A stretch of 64,000 nt of DNA, from contig NZ_FTPD01000067.1 in NCBI RefSeq assembly GCF_900156895.1, positions 447,570 through 511,569 on the forward strand. The letters run 5' to 3'. Under the pieces are notes generated by a model. That model was not told the DNA's origin, ran no database searches, and saw nothing but the letters and a program-made list of their open reading frames with translations. How positions within the stretch are numbered: the first letter of the stretch is position 1; every line of letters begins with the position of its first letter. The translations under genes were made by a program, and so were the position numbers. Shown piece after piece: positions 8,353-17,057 of this stretch. The stretch is from Mesorhizobium prunaredense (lineage in GTDB: Bacteria; Pseudomonadota; Alphaproteobacteria; Rhizobiales; Rhizobiaceae).

Positions 8353-10155
8353 CTATCCCGCGTGGTGGACCTGCTGCAGCCCGTAGACCGGCGTCGCGAT
8401 GCCCTCGTGCCGTGCTTTCAACTGCAGCGACAGGAACTGCGAATAGTGGCGTGACTGGTGCAGATTGCCGCCGTGGAACCAGAGCGCTTCCTGTTGTGTC
8501 GGCTTCCACATGTTGCGCTGCTCGCCCTCCCAAGGACCGGGATCCTTGGTGGTGTTCGAGCCGTGCCCCCAGCATTTCCCGACTTTGTCGGCGACCTCTT
8601 TCGAGATCAGCTCCGCCGCCCAGCCGTTCATCGAACCGTAGCCGGTGGCATAGACGACGACATCGGCCGGCAGCTCGGTGCCGTCGCTGAGCAGGACCGA
8701 ATGTTCCTTGATCTCCTTCACGTCGATGCCGCTCTTCAGCTTGATGGCGCCGTCGATGATCAGCTGGGAGGCGCCGATATCGATATAGTAGCCGGAACCG
8801 CGCCTGAGATATTTCATGAACAGGCCCGAACCGTCGTCGCCCCAGTCGAGCATGAAGCCAGCTCTTTCCAGGCCCTCGTAGAAGGCGGCATCACGCTCCT
8901 TCATCTTCTCGTAGAGCGGGATCTGGAATTCGTGCAGGATCTTGTAGGGCAGCGAGGCGAAGATGAGATCGGCCTTGGCCGTGGTCATGCCGTTTTGCAC
9001 GGCCTGCTCCGAATAGAGGGCTCCGAGCCCGATATCCATCAGCGTGTCGGATTTGACGATGTGCGTGGTCGAGCGCTGCACCATGGTGACGTCGACGCCG
9101 GCTTCCCAGAGTGCGGCGCAGATATCATGCGCGGAATTGTTCGACCCAATGACGACGACTTTCTTGCCAGCGTAGCTGTCTGGACCGGGATGTTTCGAGG
9201 AATGGTGCTGGTCGCCCTTGAAATTCTCCATGCCTTTGAACTGCGGGATGTTGGGCCGGCCCGACATGCCGGTGGCCAGCACCAGCTGCTTCGGCTTCAG
9301 CGTGATGTCCTTGCCGTCGCGATGGACGACGACCGTCCATTCCTTCTTCTGATCGTCGTAGGTGGCGCTCATGGCCTGCGTGGAGGACCAATAGTTCAGC
9401 TCCATGACCTTGGTGTACATTTCCAGCCAGTCGCCGATCTTGTCCTTGGGCGAGAAGACCGGCCAGTTCCGAGGAAAGTCGATATAGGGTAGATGATCGT
9501 ACCAGACCGGATCGTGCAGGCAGAGCGACTTGTAACGTTTGCGCCATGAATCTCCGGCCCGCTCGTTCTTCTCGACGATGATGGTCGGCACGCCGAGCTG
9601 CCGCAGCCGGGCACCGAGCGCGATGCCGCCCTGGCCGCCGCCGATGATCAGCGTGTTGGGCTGATTGACAAAGCCGAGGTCGGTCGCCTCCTTCTCGCGC
9701 TCCTCCTTCCAGGTCGGCCGGTTTTTGCCGTGACCGTGCTTGGCACCCATCGGCCGGGCGAAGCCGGCGGGTTCCTCATGGCCCTTCAGCTCGACCATGG
9801 TGGTGAGCAGCGTCCAGATCTTGCCGTTCTTCAGCCTGATATGGCCGAAGCCGCGCGCAACCTCCGTTTCGAAACTGATCCAGCCTTCGAGCAGCCCGTC
9901 GCTCTCTGTGGCGTCTTCGCCTTTCGCAAGCGCCCAGTTCGATGGCTTTATCGTCGCCAACTGGCTCATCAGCATATCGCGCACCTGGTCGCGACCTTCC
10001 ATGGTCTTGATGTTCCAGGTGAAGGTCACCAGATCGCGCCAGTAGCAGTCTTCCTGAAAGCACCCGACCGCCCCGTCGATGTCGCCGGCGGCGAGCGCTG
10101 CGCTGAATTGGTCGAGCACGTCGGATAGTTTCTTGGCTGGGGGCTTGTCGAGCAT
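8353..10155 (-). CDS. Flavin-containing monooxygenase with N-terminal SnoaL/NTF2-like domain
   Basis: A 600-residue NAD(P)H/FAD-dependent monooxygenase. Residues 1-140 look like a SnoaL/NTF2 fold (DQFSAALAAGDIDGAVGCF). The FAD Rossmann motif GGGQGGIALGARLRQLG lies near 175-190, an FMO/BVMO-like FKGDQHHSSKHPGPD near 310, and a second nucleotide-binding motif VIGSNNSAHDICAALWEAG near 335. Plant YUCCA-like and bacterial Baeyer-Villiger enzymes share this layout, so an indole-pyruvate or ketone substrate is possible but not shown. The start at 10155 is preceded by CGGGAGGAAA. Transcribed away from the ilv leader. Confidence 0.85.
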   Translation of the reverse strand: MLDKPPAKKLSDVLDQFSAALAAGDIDGAVGCFQEDCYWRDLVTFTWNIKTMEGRDQVRDMLMSQLATIKPSNWALAKGEDATESDGLLEGWISFETEVARGFGHIRLKNGKIWTLLTTMVELKGHEEPAGFARPMGAKHGHGKNRPTWKEEREKEATDLGFVNQPNTLIIGGGQGGIALGARLRQLGVPTIIVEKNERAGDSWRKRYKSLCLHDPVWYDHLPYIDFPRNWPVFSPKDKIGDWLEMYTKVMELNYWSSTQAMSATYDDQKKEWTVVVHRDGKDITLKPKQLVLATGMSGRPNIPQFKGMENFKGDQHHSSKHPGPDSYAGKKVVVIGSNNSAHDICAALWEAGVDVTMVQRSTTHIVKSDTLMDIGLGALYSEQAVQNGMTTAKADLIFASLPYKILHEFQIPLYEKMKERDAAFYEGLERAGFMLDWGDDGSGLFMKYLRRGSGYYIDIGASQLIIDGAIKLKSGIDVKEIKEHSVLLSDGTELPADVVVYATGYGSMNGWAAELISKEVADKVGKCWGHGSNTTKDPGPWEGEQRNMWKPTQQEALWFHGGNLHQSRHYSQFLSLQLKARHEGIATPVYGLQQVHHAG

Positions 10156-10434
10156 CAAATTTCCTCCCGTGAAGTGCTGGTCGTCATCGCGGCTTGCCGG
10201 ACCCTCCCAGGCCGGTCGACCGGAGTATCGCGGCAAACTGTGCGCCGCGTCACGTCGTCAAATAGTTTGGCGCGGTTTCAATGGCTTATCGGGATGATCG
10301 CGGCCCTTTGTACTGCCGGCGATCGTACCGGAGCGGTGTCTTGTGGCGAAAATAGCTGGCTCGATGCGATGATGGACAACCGGCGCGTCTGATATGCAGG
10401 GTCAAAGCCTTTCTGGCGTCTTTCATATTCGCCG
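10156..10434. other. Intergenic region between the monooxygenase and the ilv leader
   Basis: About 280 bases separate the two divergent units. I see no gene here. It should hold the monooxygenase promoter, but no convincing boxes were found. Confidence 0.5.
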
Positions 10435-10463
10435 TTGACAGCGGCGCAAAACCAATTCTATTG
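10435..10463 (+). promoter_or_regulatory. Sigma-70-type promoter of the ilv operon
   Basis: TTGACA at 10435-10440, a 17-base spacer and CTATTG at 10458-10463 match the alphaproteobacterial consensus TTGAC-N17-CTATAT well. Transcription would start around 10469-10471, two to four bases before the leader peptide ATG, so the leader mRNA would be nearly leaderless, as described for the rhizobial trp leader. Confidence 0.65.
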
Positions 10464-10472
10464 TCCGCCACC

Positions 10473-10526
10473 ATGAAAACGGCACTCATTCTCGTAGTAG
10501 GAAAGCGTGTGGGCAAGGCGGTGTAA
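10473..10526 (+). CDS. ilv operon leader peptide (attenuation)
   Basis: A 17-residue open frame, MKTALILVVGKRVGKAV, with a run of branched-chain residues (Leu-Ile-Leu-Val-Val) at positions 5-9 and two further valines. It sits between a strong promoter and an intrinsic terminator ahead of ilvB. Ribosome stalling on the ILV codons when charged tRNAs are scarce should prevent the downstream terminator forming. A second hairpin, GGCGGT-GTA-ACCGCC at 10517-10531, overlaps the stop codon and could take part in the switch. The peptide itself has no expected enzymatic function. Confidence 0.82.
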   Translation: MKTALILVVGKRVGKAV

Positions 10527-10558
10527 CCGCCGGGCGAAAACCTCCCATGCGCAGACAC

Positions 10559-10582
10559 AGGCTCCCTCGGGGGGCCTTTTTT
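10559..10582 (+). terminator. Attenuator terminator of the ilv leader
   Basis: AGGCTCCC-TCG-GGGGGCCT forms an 8-base stem with one G-T pair and a 3-base loop, followed directly by six T. It lies 33 bases after the leader peptide stop and 65 before the ilvB start, so it would end transcription when branched-chain amino acids are plentiful. Confidence 0.85.
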
Positions 10583-10646
10583 ATTGCCCGAAACACGACT
10601 AAACGACCAGCAATCGCCCGATGGCGGACAATACGGGACCAGACCG

Positions 10647-12443
10647 ATGAGCAGTGGACAGAACGAACGGCGCGAAATGCCAAGGACCGAAATGACTGGT
10701 GCCGAAATGGTGGTGCAAGCGTTGAAGGACAACGGCGTCAAGCATGTTTTCGGCTATCCGGGCGGCGCAGTTCTCCCGATCTATGACGAGATCTTCCAAC
10801 AGGACGAGGTCGAGCACATCCTCGTCCGTCACGAGCAGGGCGCCGGTCATGCGGCGGAGGGCTATGCGCGCTCGACCGGCAAGGCCGGCGTCATGCTGGT
10901 GACATCGGGGCCGGGCGCCACCAACGCGGTCACACCGCTGCAGGATGCGCTGATGGATTCGATCCCGCTGGTCTGCCTGACCGGTCAGGTGCCGACCTCG
11001 CTGATCGGCTCGGATGCCTTCCAGGAGTGCGACACGATCGGCATCACGCGGCCCTGCACCAAGCACAATTGGCTGGTGAAAGACGTCAACGATCTCGCGG
11101 CGATCATCCATGAGGCCTTTCACGTCGCGACGACAGGTCGCCCCGGTCCGGTCGTCGTCGATATCCCGAAGGACGTGCAGTTCGCCAAGGGCATCTATGT
11201 GCCGCCGCAGACGGCGCCGCGCACGAGCTATCAGCCTAAGGTCCAGGGCGACCTGGAAAAGATCAAGGCCGCGGTCGAGCTGATGGCCAACGCGAAAAGG
11301 CCGATCCTCTATACGGGCGGCGGTGTCATCAATTCCGGCCCGGAAGCCAGCCATTTGCTGCGCGAACTGGTCGACCTGACCGGGTTCCCGATCACCTCGA
11401 CGCTGATGGGCCTTGGCGCCTATCCGGCTTCGGGCAAGAACTGGATGGGCATGCTCGGCATGCACGGCACCTATGAAGCCAACATGGCGATGCATGATTG
11501 CGACGTCATGGTCTGCATCGGCGCGCGCTTCGACGACCGCATCACCGGCCGGCTCACCGCGTTCTCGCCGAATTCGAAGAAAATCCATATCGACATCGAT
11601 CCGTCGTCGATCAACAAGAACGTCCACACCGATGTGCCGATTATCGGCGATGTCGGCCGGGTGCTGGAGGATCTGGTGCGGCTGTGGCGGGCGACCGCCA
11701 GGGCCGACAAGAAGGCGCTGCACCCGTGGTGGGAGCAGATCGCGAAATGGCGGGCGCGGGATTCGCTTGCCTACAAGATGAACCACGACGTGATCATGCC
11801 GCAATATGCCGTGCAGCGGCTCTATGCGCTGACCAAGGACATGGACACCTACATCACCACCGAGGTCGGCCAGCACCAGATGTGGGCGGCGCAGCACTAT
11901 CATTTCGAGAAGCCGAACCGCTGGATGACCTCCGGCGGGCTCGGCACGATGGGCTACGGCCTGCCGGCGGCGCTCGGCGTGCAGATTGCGCACCCGGATG
12001 CGCTGGTCATCGACATTGCCGGCGACGCCTCGGTGCAGATGACGATGCAGGAGATGAGTGCCGCGGTGCAGCACGAGGCGCCGATCAAGATCTTCATCCT
12101 CAACAATCAGTATATGGGCATGGTGCGGCAATGGCAGCAGCTTCTGCACGGCAACCGGCTGTCGCATTCCTACACCGAGGCGATGCCGGATTTCGTCAAG
12201 CTTGCCGAAGCCTATGGCGGCCACGGCATCCGCTGCGAGAAGCCGGACGAGCTGGACGACGCCATCAAGGAGATGATTTCGGTGAAAAAACCGGTCATCT
12301 TCGACTGTCGGGTCGCCACACTTGCCAACTGCTTCCCGATGATCCCGTCGGGCAAGGCGCATAACGAGATGCTGCTGCCGGACGAGGCGACCGACGAGGC
12401 GGTGGCAAACGCCATCGACGCCAAGGGCAGGGAACTGGTGTAA
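10647..12443 (+). CDS. ilvB: Acetolactate synthase, large (catalytic) subunit
   Basis: A ThDP/FAD enzyme that makes acetolactate or acetohydroxybutyrate, the first common step to valine, leucine and isoleucine. The 598 residues hold the N-terminal pyrimidine-binding domain (VKHVFGYPGGAVLPIYDE; the conserved ThDP Glu in VRHEQGAGHAAEGYAR), a central FAD-binding domain and the C-terminal ThDP motif beginning IAGDASVQMT and ending near NNQYMGMVRQW. ATG 10647 is the likely start; the frame upstream runs into the terminator T-run. It forms an operon with the small subunit 89 bases downstream. Often named ilvI in rhizobia. Confidence 0.96.
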   Translation: MSSGQNERREMPRTEMTGAEMVVQALKDNGVKHVFGYPGGAVLPIYDEIFQQDEVEHILVRHEQGAGHAAEGYARSTGKAGVMLVTSGPGATNAVTPLQDALMDSIPLVCLTGQVPTSLIGSDAFQECDTIGITRPCTKHNWLVKDVNDLAAIIHEAFHVATTGRPGPVVVDIPKDVQFAKGIYVPPQTAPRTSYQPKVQGDLEKIKAAVELMANAKRPILYTGGGVINSGPEASHLLRELVDLTGFPITSTLMGLGAYPASGKNWMGMLGMHGTYEANMAMHDCDVMVCIGARFDDRITGRLTAFSPNSKKIHIDIDPSSINKNVHTDVPIIGDVGRVLEDLVRLWRATARADKKALHPWWEQIAKWRARDSLAYKMNHDVIMPQYAVQRLYALTKDMDTYITTEVGQHQMWAAQHYHFEKPNRWMTSGGLGTMGYGLPAALGVQIAHPDALVIDIAGDASVQMTMQEMSAAVQHEAPIKIFILNNQYMGMVRQWQQLLHGNRLSHSYTEAMPDFVKLAEAYGGHGIRCEKPDELDDAIKEMISVKKPVIFDCRVATLANCFPMIPSGKAHNEMLLPDEATDEAVANAIDAKGRELV

Positions 12444-12532
12444 CGCCTAATGCCCGAGCCGAGGCAGGGCTGTCGGAAGAAGCCGTGCGGAAACAGAAAA
12501 ACAGCTCAAAGTTTGAAATCGAGATTCATGTC

Positions 12533-13105
12533 ATGAACGCGCACCTTCAACCCACCGGTTCCGCCTACTTCATCGCCAAGGAGACGGAAAGACCGGAAAT
12601 CCACACGCTTTCCGTGCTGGTCGACAATGAGCCGGGCGTGCTTGCCCGGGTCATCGGCCTGTTTTCCGGACGCGGCTACAATATCGAGAGCCTGACCGTT
12701 TCCGAAACCGAGCACGAGAAGCATCTGTCACGCATCACCATCGTGACGCGCGGCACGCCGCATGTGCTGGAGCAGATCAAGCACCAGCTCGAGCGCATCG
12801 TGCCGGTGCACCGTGTCGTCGACCTCACCGTGCGCTCGCACGAGCTCGGCCAGGAACGGCCGCTGGAGCGGGAACTCGCGCTGGTGAAAGTGGCCGGCAC
12901 CGGCGAGGGCCGCGTCGAGGCGCTGAGGCTGGCCGATGCCTTCCGCGCCAGCGTCATCGACGCCAACACCGAGCATTTCATTTTCGAGATCACCGGCAAG
13001 GGCTCCAAGATCGACCAGTTCATCGCCATCATGAAGCCGCTCGGCCTGGTTGAGATCTGCCGCACCGGCGTGGCGGCGATGAATCGCGGCCCGCAAGGGA
13101 TGTAA
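12533..13105 (+). CDS. ilvN: Acetolactate synthase, small (regulatory) subunit
   Basis: The regulatory partner of the large subunit that confers valine feedback inhibition. The 190 residues have an N-terminal ACT domain (about 24-95: HTLSVLVDNEPGVLARVIGL, then GRGYNIESLTVS), with the valine-site glycine/asparagine pattern, and a second ACT-like C-terminal domain (about 105-185). ATG 12533 gives the usual protein length; the frame extends upstream to 12485 without a better start. Also called ilvH in rhizobia. Expression should follow the upstream attenuator. Confidence 0.95.
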   Translation: MNAHLQPTGSAYFIAKETERPEIHTLSVLVDNEPGVLARVIGLFSGRGYNIESLTVSETEHEKHLSRITIVTRGTPHVLEQIKHQLERIVPVHRVVDLTVRSHELGQERPLERELALVKVAGTGEGRVEALRLADAFRASVIDANTEHFIFEITGKGSKIDQFIAIMKPLGLVEICRTGVAAMNRGPQGM

Positions 13106-13224
13106 ACCGTCTGACGCTATGGCTCCAACGCTCTGTCGCCGCCTGTTTGTTGGCTGCGGTCGTGGGCGGCCTTTGTGCGCCAGAACTAAAAAGACAATAT
13201 TGCTGACCTGCTTGGGAGGAAGCC

Positions 13225-13821
13225 ATGACCCTCGATGCATTTCTTGCCCTGCTGGTCTATGCCTTCGTGACTTCGATCACGCCGGGTCCGAACAACTTCA
13301 TGCTTCTGGCTTCCGGCGTGAATTTCGGTTTTGCCAAAACCATTCCGCACATGCTGGGCATCAGCATCGGCTTCCTCGTGCTGTTGCTTGCCGTCGGCTT
13401 CGGTCTTGGCGCGGCGCTGACTGCGTTTCCGGTTCTCCACACCGCATTGAAGATCGCTGGCGGCGTCTATCTTCTCTATCTCGCCTGGAAGATCGCCATG
13501 TCGCGTTCGCTCAGCAGCAAGGGCGAGACCAAGGCGCGACCGATGCGCTTCATCGATGCGGCAGCGTTCCAGTGGGTCAATCCCAAGGCGTGGGTGATGG
13601 CGATCACCGCCATGGCCGTCTATGCCGTTCCGGAGCATCCGTTTCTGTCGGTGGCGCTGGTTTCGATAGCCTTCACCGTCGTCAACCTGCCGAGCGTTTC
13701 GGTGTGGGCAGGTTTCGGCACGGCGCTGCGCGGTTTTCTGTCGGACCCGGTGCGGCTGAAATGGTTCAACATCGCCATGGGCGTGCTGTTGGCGGCGACG
13801 CTGTGGCCGATGCTGCGGTAG
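13225..13821 (+). CDS. LysE/RhtB-family amino-acid exporter
   Basis: A 198-residue inner-membrane protein of the LysE family, which exports amino acids or related compounds. The family signature SITPGPNNFMLLASG is at about residues 14-28, and five or six hydrophobic segments follow, for example IGFLVLLLAVGFGLGAALTAF and the C-terminal MGVLLAATLWPML. QWVNPKAWVMAITA around residue 112 is the second conserved region. ATG 13225 follows GGGAGGAAGCC, a strong ribosome site. It lies 119 bases after ilvN; export of a branched-chain amino acid would fit but is only a guess. Confidence 0.9.
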   Translation: MTLDAFLALLVYAFVTSITPGPNNFMLLASGVNFGFAKTIPHMLGISIGFLVLLLAVGFGLGAALTAFPVLHTALKIAGGVYLLYLAWKIAMSRSLSSKGETKARPMRFIDAAAFQWVNPKAWVMAITAMAVYAVPEHPFLSVALVSIAFTVVNLPSVSVWAGFGTALRGFLSDPVRLKWFNIAMGVLLAATLWPMLR

Positions 13822-13835
13822 GTTTATTGATGTTC

Positions 13836-13966
13836 AGGTCATGCCGGCCTGCAAATGCGCTTCCGGTTGCCAACTATACGCTCCGTTCCGTTTCTCGGAA
13901 ACCATCATTTTGGTCGCTTGCCGCCTGTCTTCGACTCCGGCTCGGCCTGACCTGCAGCTCAACACA
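13836..13966. repeat. Shortened relative of the composite palindromic repeat (copy 4)
   Basis: The ends AGGTCATGCCGGCCTGC and GGCTCGGCCTGACCTGCA match the outer arms of the element at 20338-20580, together with CTCCGTTCCGTTTCTCGGA, but the two-hairpin core is missing. It occupies the space between the LysE-type exporter and the nitrile hydratase operon. The remaining bases up to 14095 show no gene. Confidence 0.65.
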
Positions 13967-14095
13967 CCTTAAGGAAAAATTGCTGGACGAACCACAGAAG
14001 GCGGCCGCGGAATAAGCCGCCGCGAGGTCGTCGGTTTCGCCTATGCTCAAGTCGTCGCGCTTGCGGCCGGAGCGGTGCGGTCGTAATCTGACGCC

Positions 14096-14695
14096 ATGTC
14101 CCACGACCACGACAACGAGCTTGATCCTTTTGCCGCCCGGGTGCGGGCGCTGGAGACGATCCTCACCCAGAAAGGGCTGATCGATCCGGCCGCGATCGAC
14201 GTGATCGTCGACACCTATGAGACAAAGATCGGTCCGCGCAACGGCGCCAAGGTGGTGGCGAAGGCGTGGGTCGAGCCGGACTTCGCTGTCTGGCTGAAAC
14301 GCGACGCGACGGCGGCGATCGGTTCGCTCGGCTACACCGGCCGGCAGGGCGAGCACATGCAAGCCGTGTTCAACACGGCGGACACGCACAACCTCGTCGT
14401 CTGCACGCTGTGCTCCTGCTACCCGTGGTCGGTGCTCGGCCTGCCGCCGGTCTGGTACAAGGCGCCGCCCTATCGTTCGCGCGCGGTCATCGATCCGCGC
14501 GGCGTGCTAGAGGAATTCGGGCTGACCTTGCCGGCAACGACAAGAATCCGGGTGTGGGATTCGACCGCCGAATTGCGTTACCTGGTCGTGCCGATGCGGC
14601 CGAAGGGCACCGAAGGCTGGAGCGAGGAGCGGCTGGCGGATCTGGTGACGCGCGACGCGATGATCGGCACCGGACTGGCGCGGGAGCCGGCATGA
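14096..14695 (+). CDS. nthA: Nitrile hydratase alpha subunit, cobalt type
   Basis: With the beta subunit it hydrates nitriles to amides. The 199 residues contain the metal-binding claw CTLCSCYPW (about residues 103-111). Threonine after the first cysteine is the mark of the non-corrin cobalt class; iron enzymes have serine there. The second and third cysteines are normally oxidised to sulfinic and sulfenic acids. PPVWYKAPPYRSRAV downstream is conserved. First gene of a three-gene operon: its stop overlaps the beta start (ATGA), and the activator follows. Confidence 0.95.
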   Translation: MSHDHDNELDPFAARVRALETILTQKGLIDPAAIDVIVDTYETKIGPRNGAKVVAKAWVEPDFAVWLKRDATAAIGSLGYTGRQGEHMQAVFNTADTHNLVVCTLCSCYPWSVLGLPPVWYKAPPYRSRAVIDPRGVLEEFGLTLPATTRIRVWDSTAELRYLVVPMRPKGTEGWSEERLADLVTRDAMIGTGLAREPA

Positions 14696-15351
14696 ACGGG
14701 CCGCAGGATCTCGGCGGGCAGATGGCGTTTGGGCCGGTCGCGCCCGAAAAGGACGAGCCCTGTTTCCATGCCGACTGGGAAAGGCGGGCGCTTGGCGTGA
14801 CCTTGTGCGCCGGCGCCATGGGCGCCTGGACCATCGACGAGAGCCGGCATGCGCGGGAATCGCTGCATCCCGCCGACTATTATGGCTCGAGCTATTATGA
14901 GATCTGGATCAAGGCGCTCGAAACCTTGCTGAAGCGGCACGGCTTCGTCAGCGACCGCGATCTGGCCGCGGGCAAGGCGGTCGACCCTGCCGCGATGCCA
15001 AAGCGGGTGCTGAAGGCCGAAAACGTGCCTGATGTGTTGGCCAAGGGCGGACCATGCGACCGGCCGATCGCCACGCCGGCCCGGTTCAAGGCAGGCGATC
15101 TGGTGCGCACGAAGAATTTCCATCCGGCCGGCCACACAAGGCTGCCACGCTACGCACGCGGCAAGCAAGGCGCGGTCGAGGCGGTGCGCGCTGGTTTTGT
15201 CTTCCCCGACACCAATGCACATGGCCAAGGCGAGAACCCGCAATGGGTCTATACGGTGGTTTTTGACGGCGCGGAGATCTGGGGCGAGGGCGCCGACCCG
15301 ACGCTGAGCGTGTCGATCGACGCCTGGGAGAGCTATCTTGAGCCGGCGTGA
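14692..15351 (+). CDS. nthB: Nitrile hydratase beta subunit
   Basis: The 219-residue partner of the alpha subunit; the two form the active heterodimer with the metal at their interface. It starts MNGPQDLGGQMAFGPV, the classical beta start (normally MNG.HDLGG). The SH3-like C-terminal half contains GDLVRTKNFHPAGHTRLPRY, where the two conserved arginines contact the oxidised cysteines of alpha. The asparagine-for-histidine type variation near the N-terminus (PQDLGG rather than xHDxGG) is minor. Translation is coupled to the alpha gene by a 4-base overlap, and the activator overlaps its end by 14 bases. Confidence 0.95.
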   Translation: MNGPQDLGGQMAFGPVAPEKDEPCFHADWERRALGVTLCAGAMGAWTIDESRHARESLHPADYYGSSYYEIWIKALETLLKRHGFVSDRDLAAGKAVDPAAMPKRVLKAENVPDVLAKGGPCDRPIATPARFKAGDLVRTKNFHPAGHTRLPRYARGKQGAVEAVRAGFVFPDTNAHGQGENPQWVYTVVFDGAEIWGEGADPTLSVSIDAWESYLEPA

Positions 15352-15703
15352 GGCGAAGTCAGCCACCGCCACGCTGCCGGCGGGCGTCGATGCGCCGGTA
15401 TTCGCCGAGCCGTGGCAGGCGGAAGCCTTCGCCATGACGGTCGCGCTGCACGGCAACGGCCTGTTCTCCTGGAGCGAATGGGCGGACGCCCTGTCCGCCG
15501 AGGTCAAGCAGCCTGATGCCGCAAGCGATGGCCACGATTATTACGAGCACTGGCTGGCGGCGCTGGAGAATTTGCTGTCGGCCAAAGGGGTTGCCGGCAA
15601 GGGCGACATCGATGCGCTCGCTGCCGCCTGGGAACGCGCCGCGCATGCAACGCCGCACGGCAAGCCGATCCTGCTCGAGAACGATCCCGGCCCGACCGGC
15701 TAG
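15338..15703 (+). CDS. Nitrile hydratase accessory (activator, P14K-like) protein
   Basis: A 121-residue protein homologous to the N-terminal half of the beta subunit (AEPWQAEAFAMTVALHGNGLF, then YYEHWLAALENLLSAKG). In cobalt nitrile hydratases this chaperone swaps its alpha subunit into the enzyme to deliver cobalt and aid cysteine oxidation. TTG 15338 overlaps the beta stop by 14 bases. No other in-frame start is well placed. Operon position confirms the role. No cobalt transporter gene is visible nearby, and no amidase follows to consume the amide product. Confidence 0.9.
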   Translation: MSRREAKSATATLPAGVDAPVFAEPWQAEAFAMTVALHGNGLFSWSEWADALSAEVKQPDAASDGHDYYEHWLAALENLLSAKGVAGKGDIDALAAAWERAAHATPHGKPILLENDPGPTG

Positions 15704-15883
15704 GTCGTGGCCCGCCCGACCGAAGGTCGTGGCGCCCCGGCCGGCTAGACCATCTCGAACCATGTTCGTTCTCTTTACGTTCTGATCTCTGCCTGATAAA
15801 TTGCGTCATTGGCGGCGGTGCAGGCCGCCGCCGACGAACGTGGTGGCCTTGTCTTTCCCTCGCGAATCCGGTCTCTCGCGCTG

Positions 15884-17011
15884 ATGGAATTCTCTCCTCA
15901 ACAGGACGATGCGCTGAAGGCGGTCGCCACCTGGCTCAAGACCGGAAAGCCGCAGCTGTTCCGGCTGTTCGGCTATGCCGGCACCGGCAAGACGACGCTG
16001 GCGCGCTATTTCGCCGAGCATGTCGACGGCCAGGTGCAGTTCGCCGCCTTCACCGGCAAGGCGGCGCAGGTGCTGCGTTCCAAGGGCGCGGTCAATGCCC
16101 GCACCATCCATTCGCTGATCTACCGGCCGAAGGGCGAGGAATCGGTGGCGGATGAGGTGACCGGCAAGACTTCGATGTCGCCGACCTTTTCGCTCAACCG
16201 GCAAAGCCCGATCTCGCGGGCCAAGCTCGTCGTCATCGACGAATGTTCGATGGTCGACGAGCAGCTCGGCCGCGACCTGAAGAGTTTCGGCACGCCGATC
16301 CTGGTTCTCGGCGATCCCGGCCAGTTGCCGCCGATCTCGGGCGGCGGCTTCTTCACCGAGCATGAGCCGGATATTCTGCTCACCGAGATCCACCGGCAGG
16401 CGCGCGACAACCCGATCATCCGGCTGGCGCTCGACGTCCGCGAGGGCCGCGAATTCATGCGCGGCGACTATGGCGCGGCGCAGGTGATCGGCAAGGAAGA
16501 CGTCACCCAGGAACTGGTGCTGAAGGCGGACCAGGTGCTGGTCGGCACCAACAGGACGCGGCGCCGCTATAATCAGCGGCTGCGCGAGCTGAAGGGGTTC
16601 AATGCCGACTATCCACAGGCCGGCGACAAGCTCGTCTGCCTGCGCAACGATCCAGCCAAGGGTCTGCTCAACGGTTCGCTGTGGAAGGTGATGACCTCGT
16701 CGCGCGAGACGGTGAAACCCGGCATCAATTTGCTGGTCTCACCGGAGGAGGACGATCCGGACCGCGGCGTCGCCAAGATCAAGCTGCTCAAGGCGGCGTT
16801 CGAGGACCCGGACGCCGACATTCCCTGGCAGCAGAAAAAACGTTTCGACGATTTCGACTATGGCTACGCGCTGACCGTGCACAAGGCGCAAGGCTCGCAG
16901 TGGAACGAGATCGTGCTTTTCGACGAAAGCTGGGCGTTCAAGGAAACCCGCCAGCGCTGGCTGTACACGGCAATCACGCGCGCGGCGGAACGGCTGACGA
17001 TTGTCAGATAG
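15884..17011 (+). CDS. RecD-like superfamily 1 helicase
   Basis: A 375-residue stand-alone ATPase related to RecD/exonuclease V alpha. Walker A is GYAGTGKTT (about residues 30-38), Walker B VVIDECSMVD (about 120-129), followed by VLGDPGQLPPI (motif III), TEIHRQ (motif IV), and the UvrD-like C-terminal DYGYALTVHKAQGSQWNEIV (motif V) and WLYTAITRAAERL (motif VI). All helicase motifs are present. ATG 15884 (MEFSPQQDDAL) matches the family start. RecD2-like proteins in rhizobia are usually single genes; function in DNA repair is inferred. Confidence 0.92.
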   Translation: MEFSPQQDDALKAVATWLKTGKPQLFRLFGYAGTGKTTLARYFAEHVDGQVQFAAFTGKAAQVLRSKGAVNARTIHSLIYRPKGEESVADEVTGKTSMSPTFSLNRQSPISRAKLVVIDECSMVDEQLGRDLKSFGTPILVLGDPGQLPPISGGGFFTEHEPDILLTEIHRQARDNPIIRLALDVREGREFMRGDYGAAQVIGKEDVTQELVLKADQVLVGTNRTRRRYNQRLRELKGFNADYPQAGDKLVCLRNDPAKGLLNGSLWKVMTSSRETVKPGINLLVSPEEDDPDRGVAKIKLLKAAFEDPDADIPWQQKKRFDDFDYGYALTVHKAQGSQWNEIVLFDESWAFKETRQRWLYTAITRAAERLTIVR

Positions 17012-17057
17012 GCCGATCGAGCAGCCCCCATGGACTCGGAATCTGGGTGGTACTGCG

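Noticed and set aside
10599..12362. A 587-residue minus-strand frame opposite ilvB
   Set aside because: Its codon pattern is the complement of ilvB; Arg/His-rich composition without motifs.
13119..14015. A 298-residue plus frame across the LysE gene
   Set aside because: It overlaps the clear LysE-family gene in another frame and continues into a repeat.
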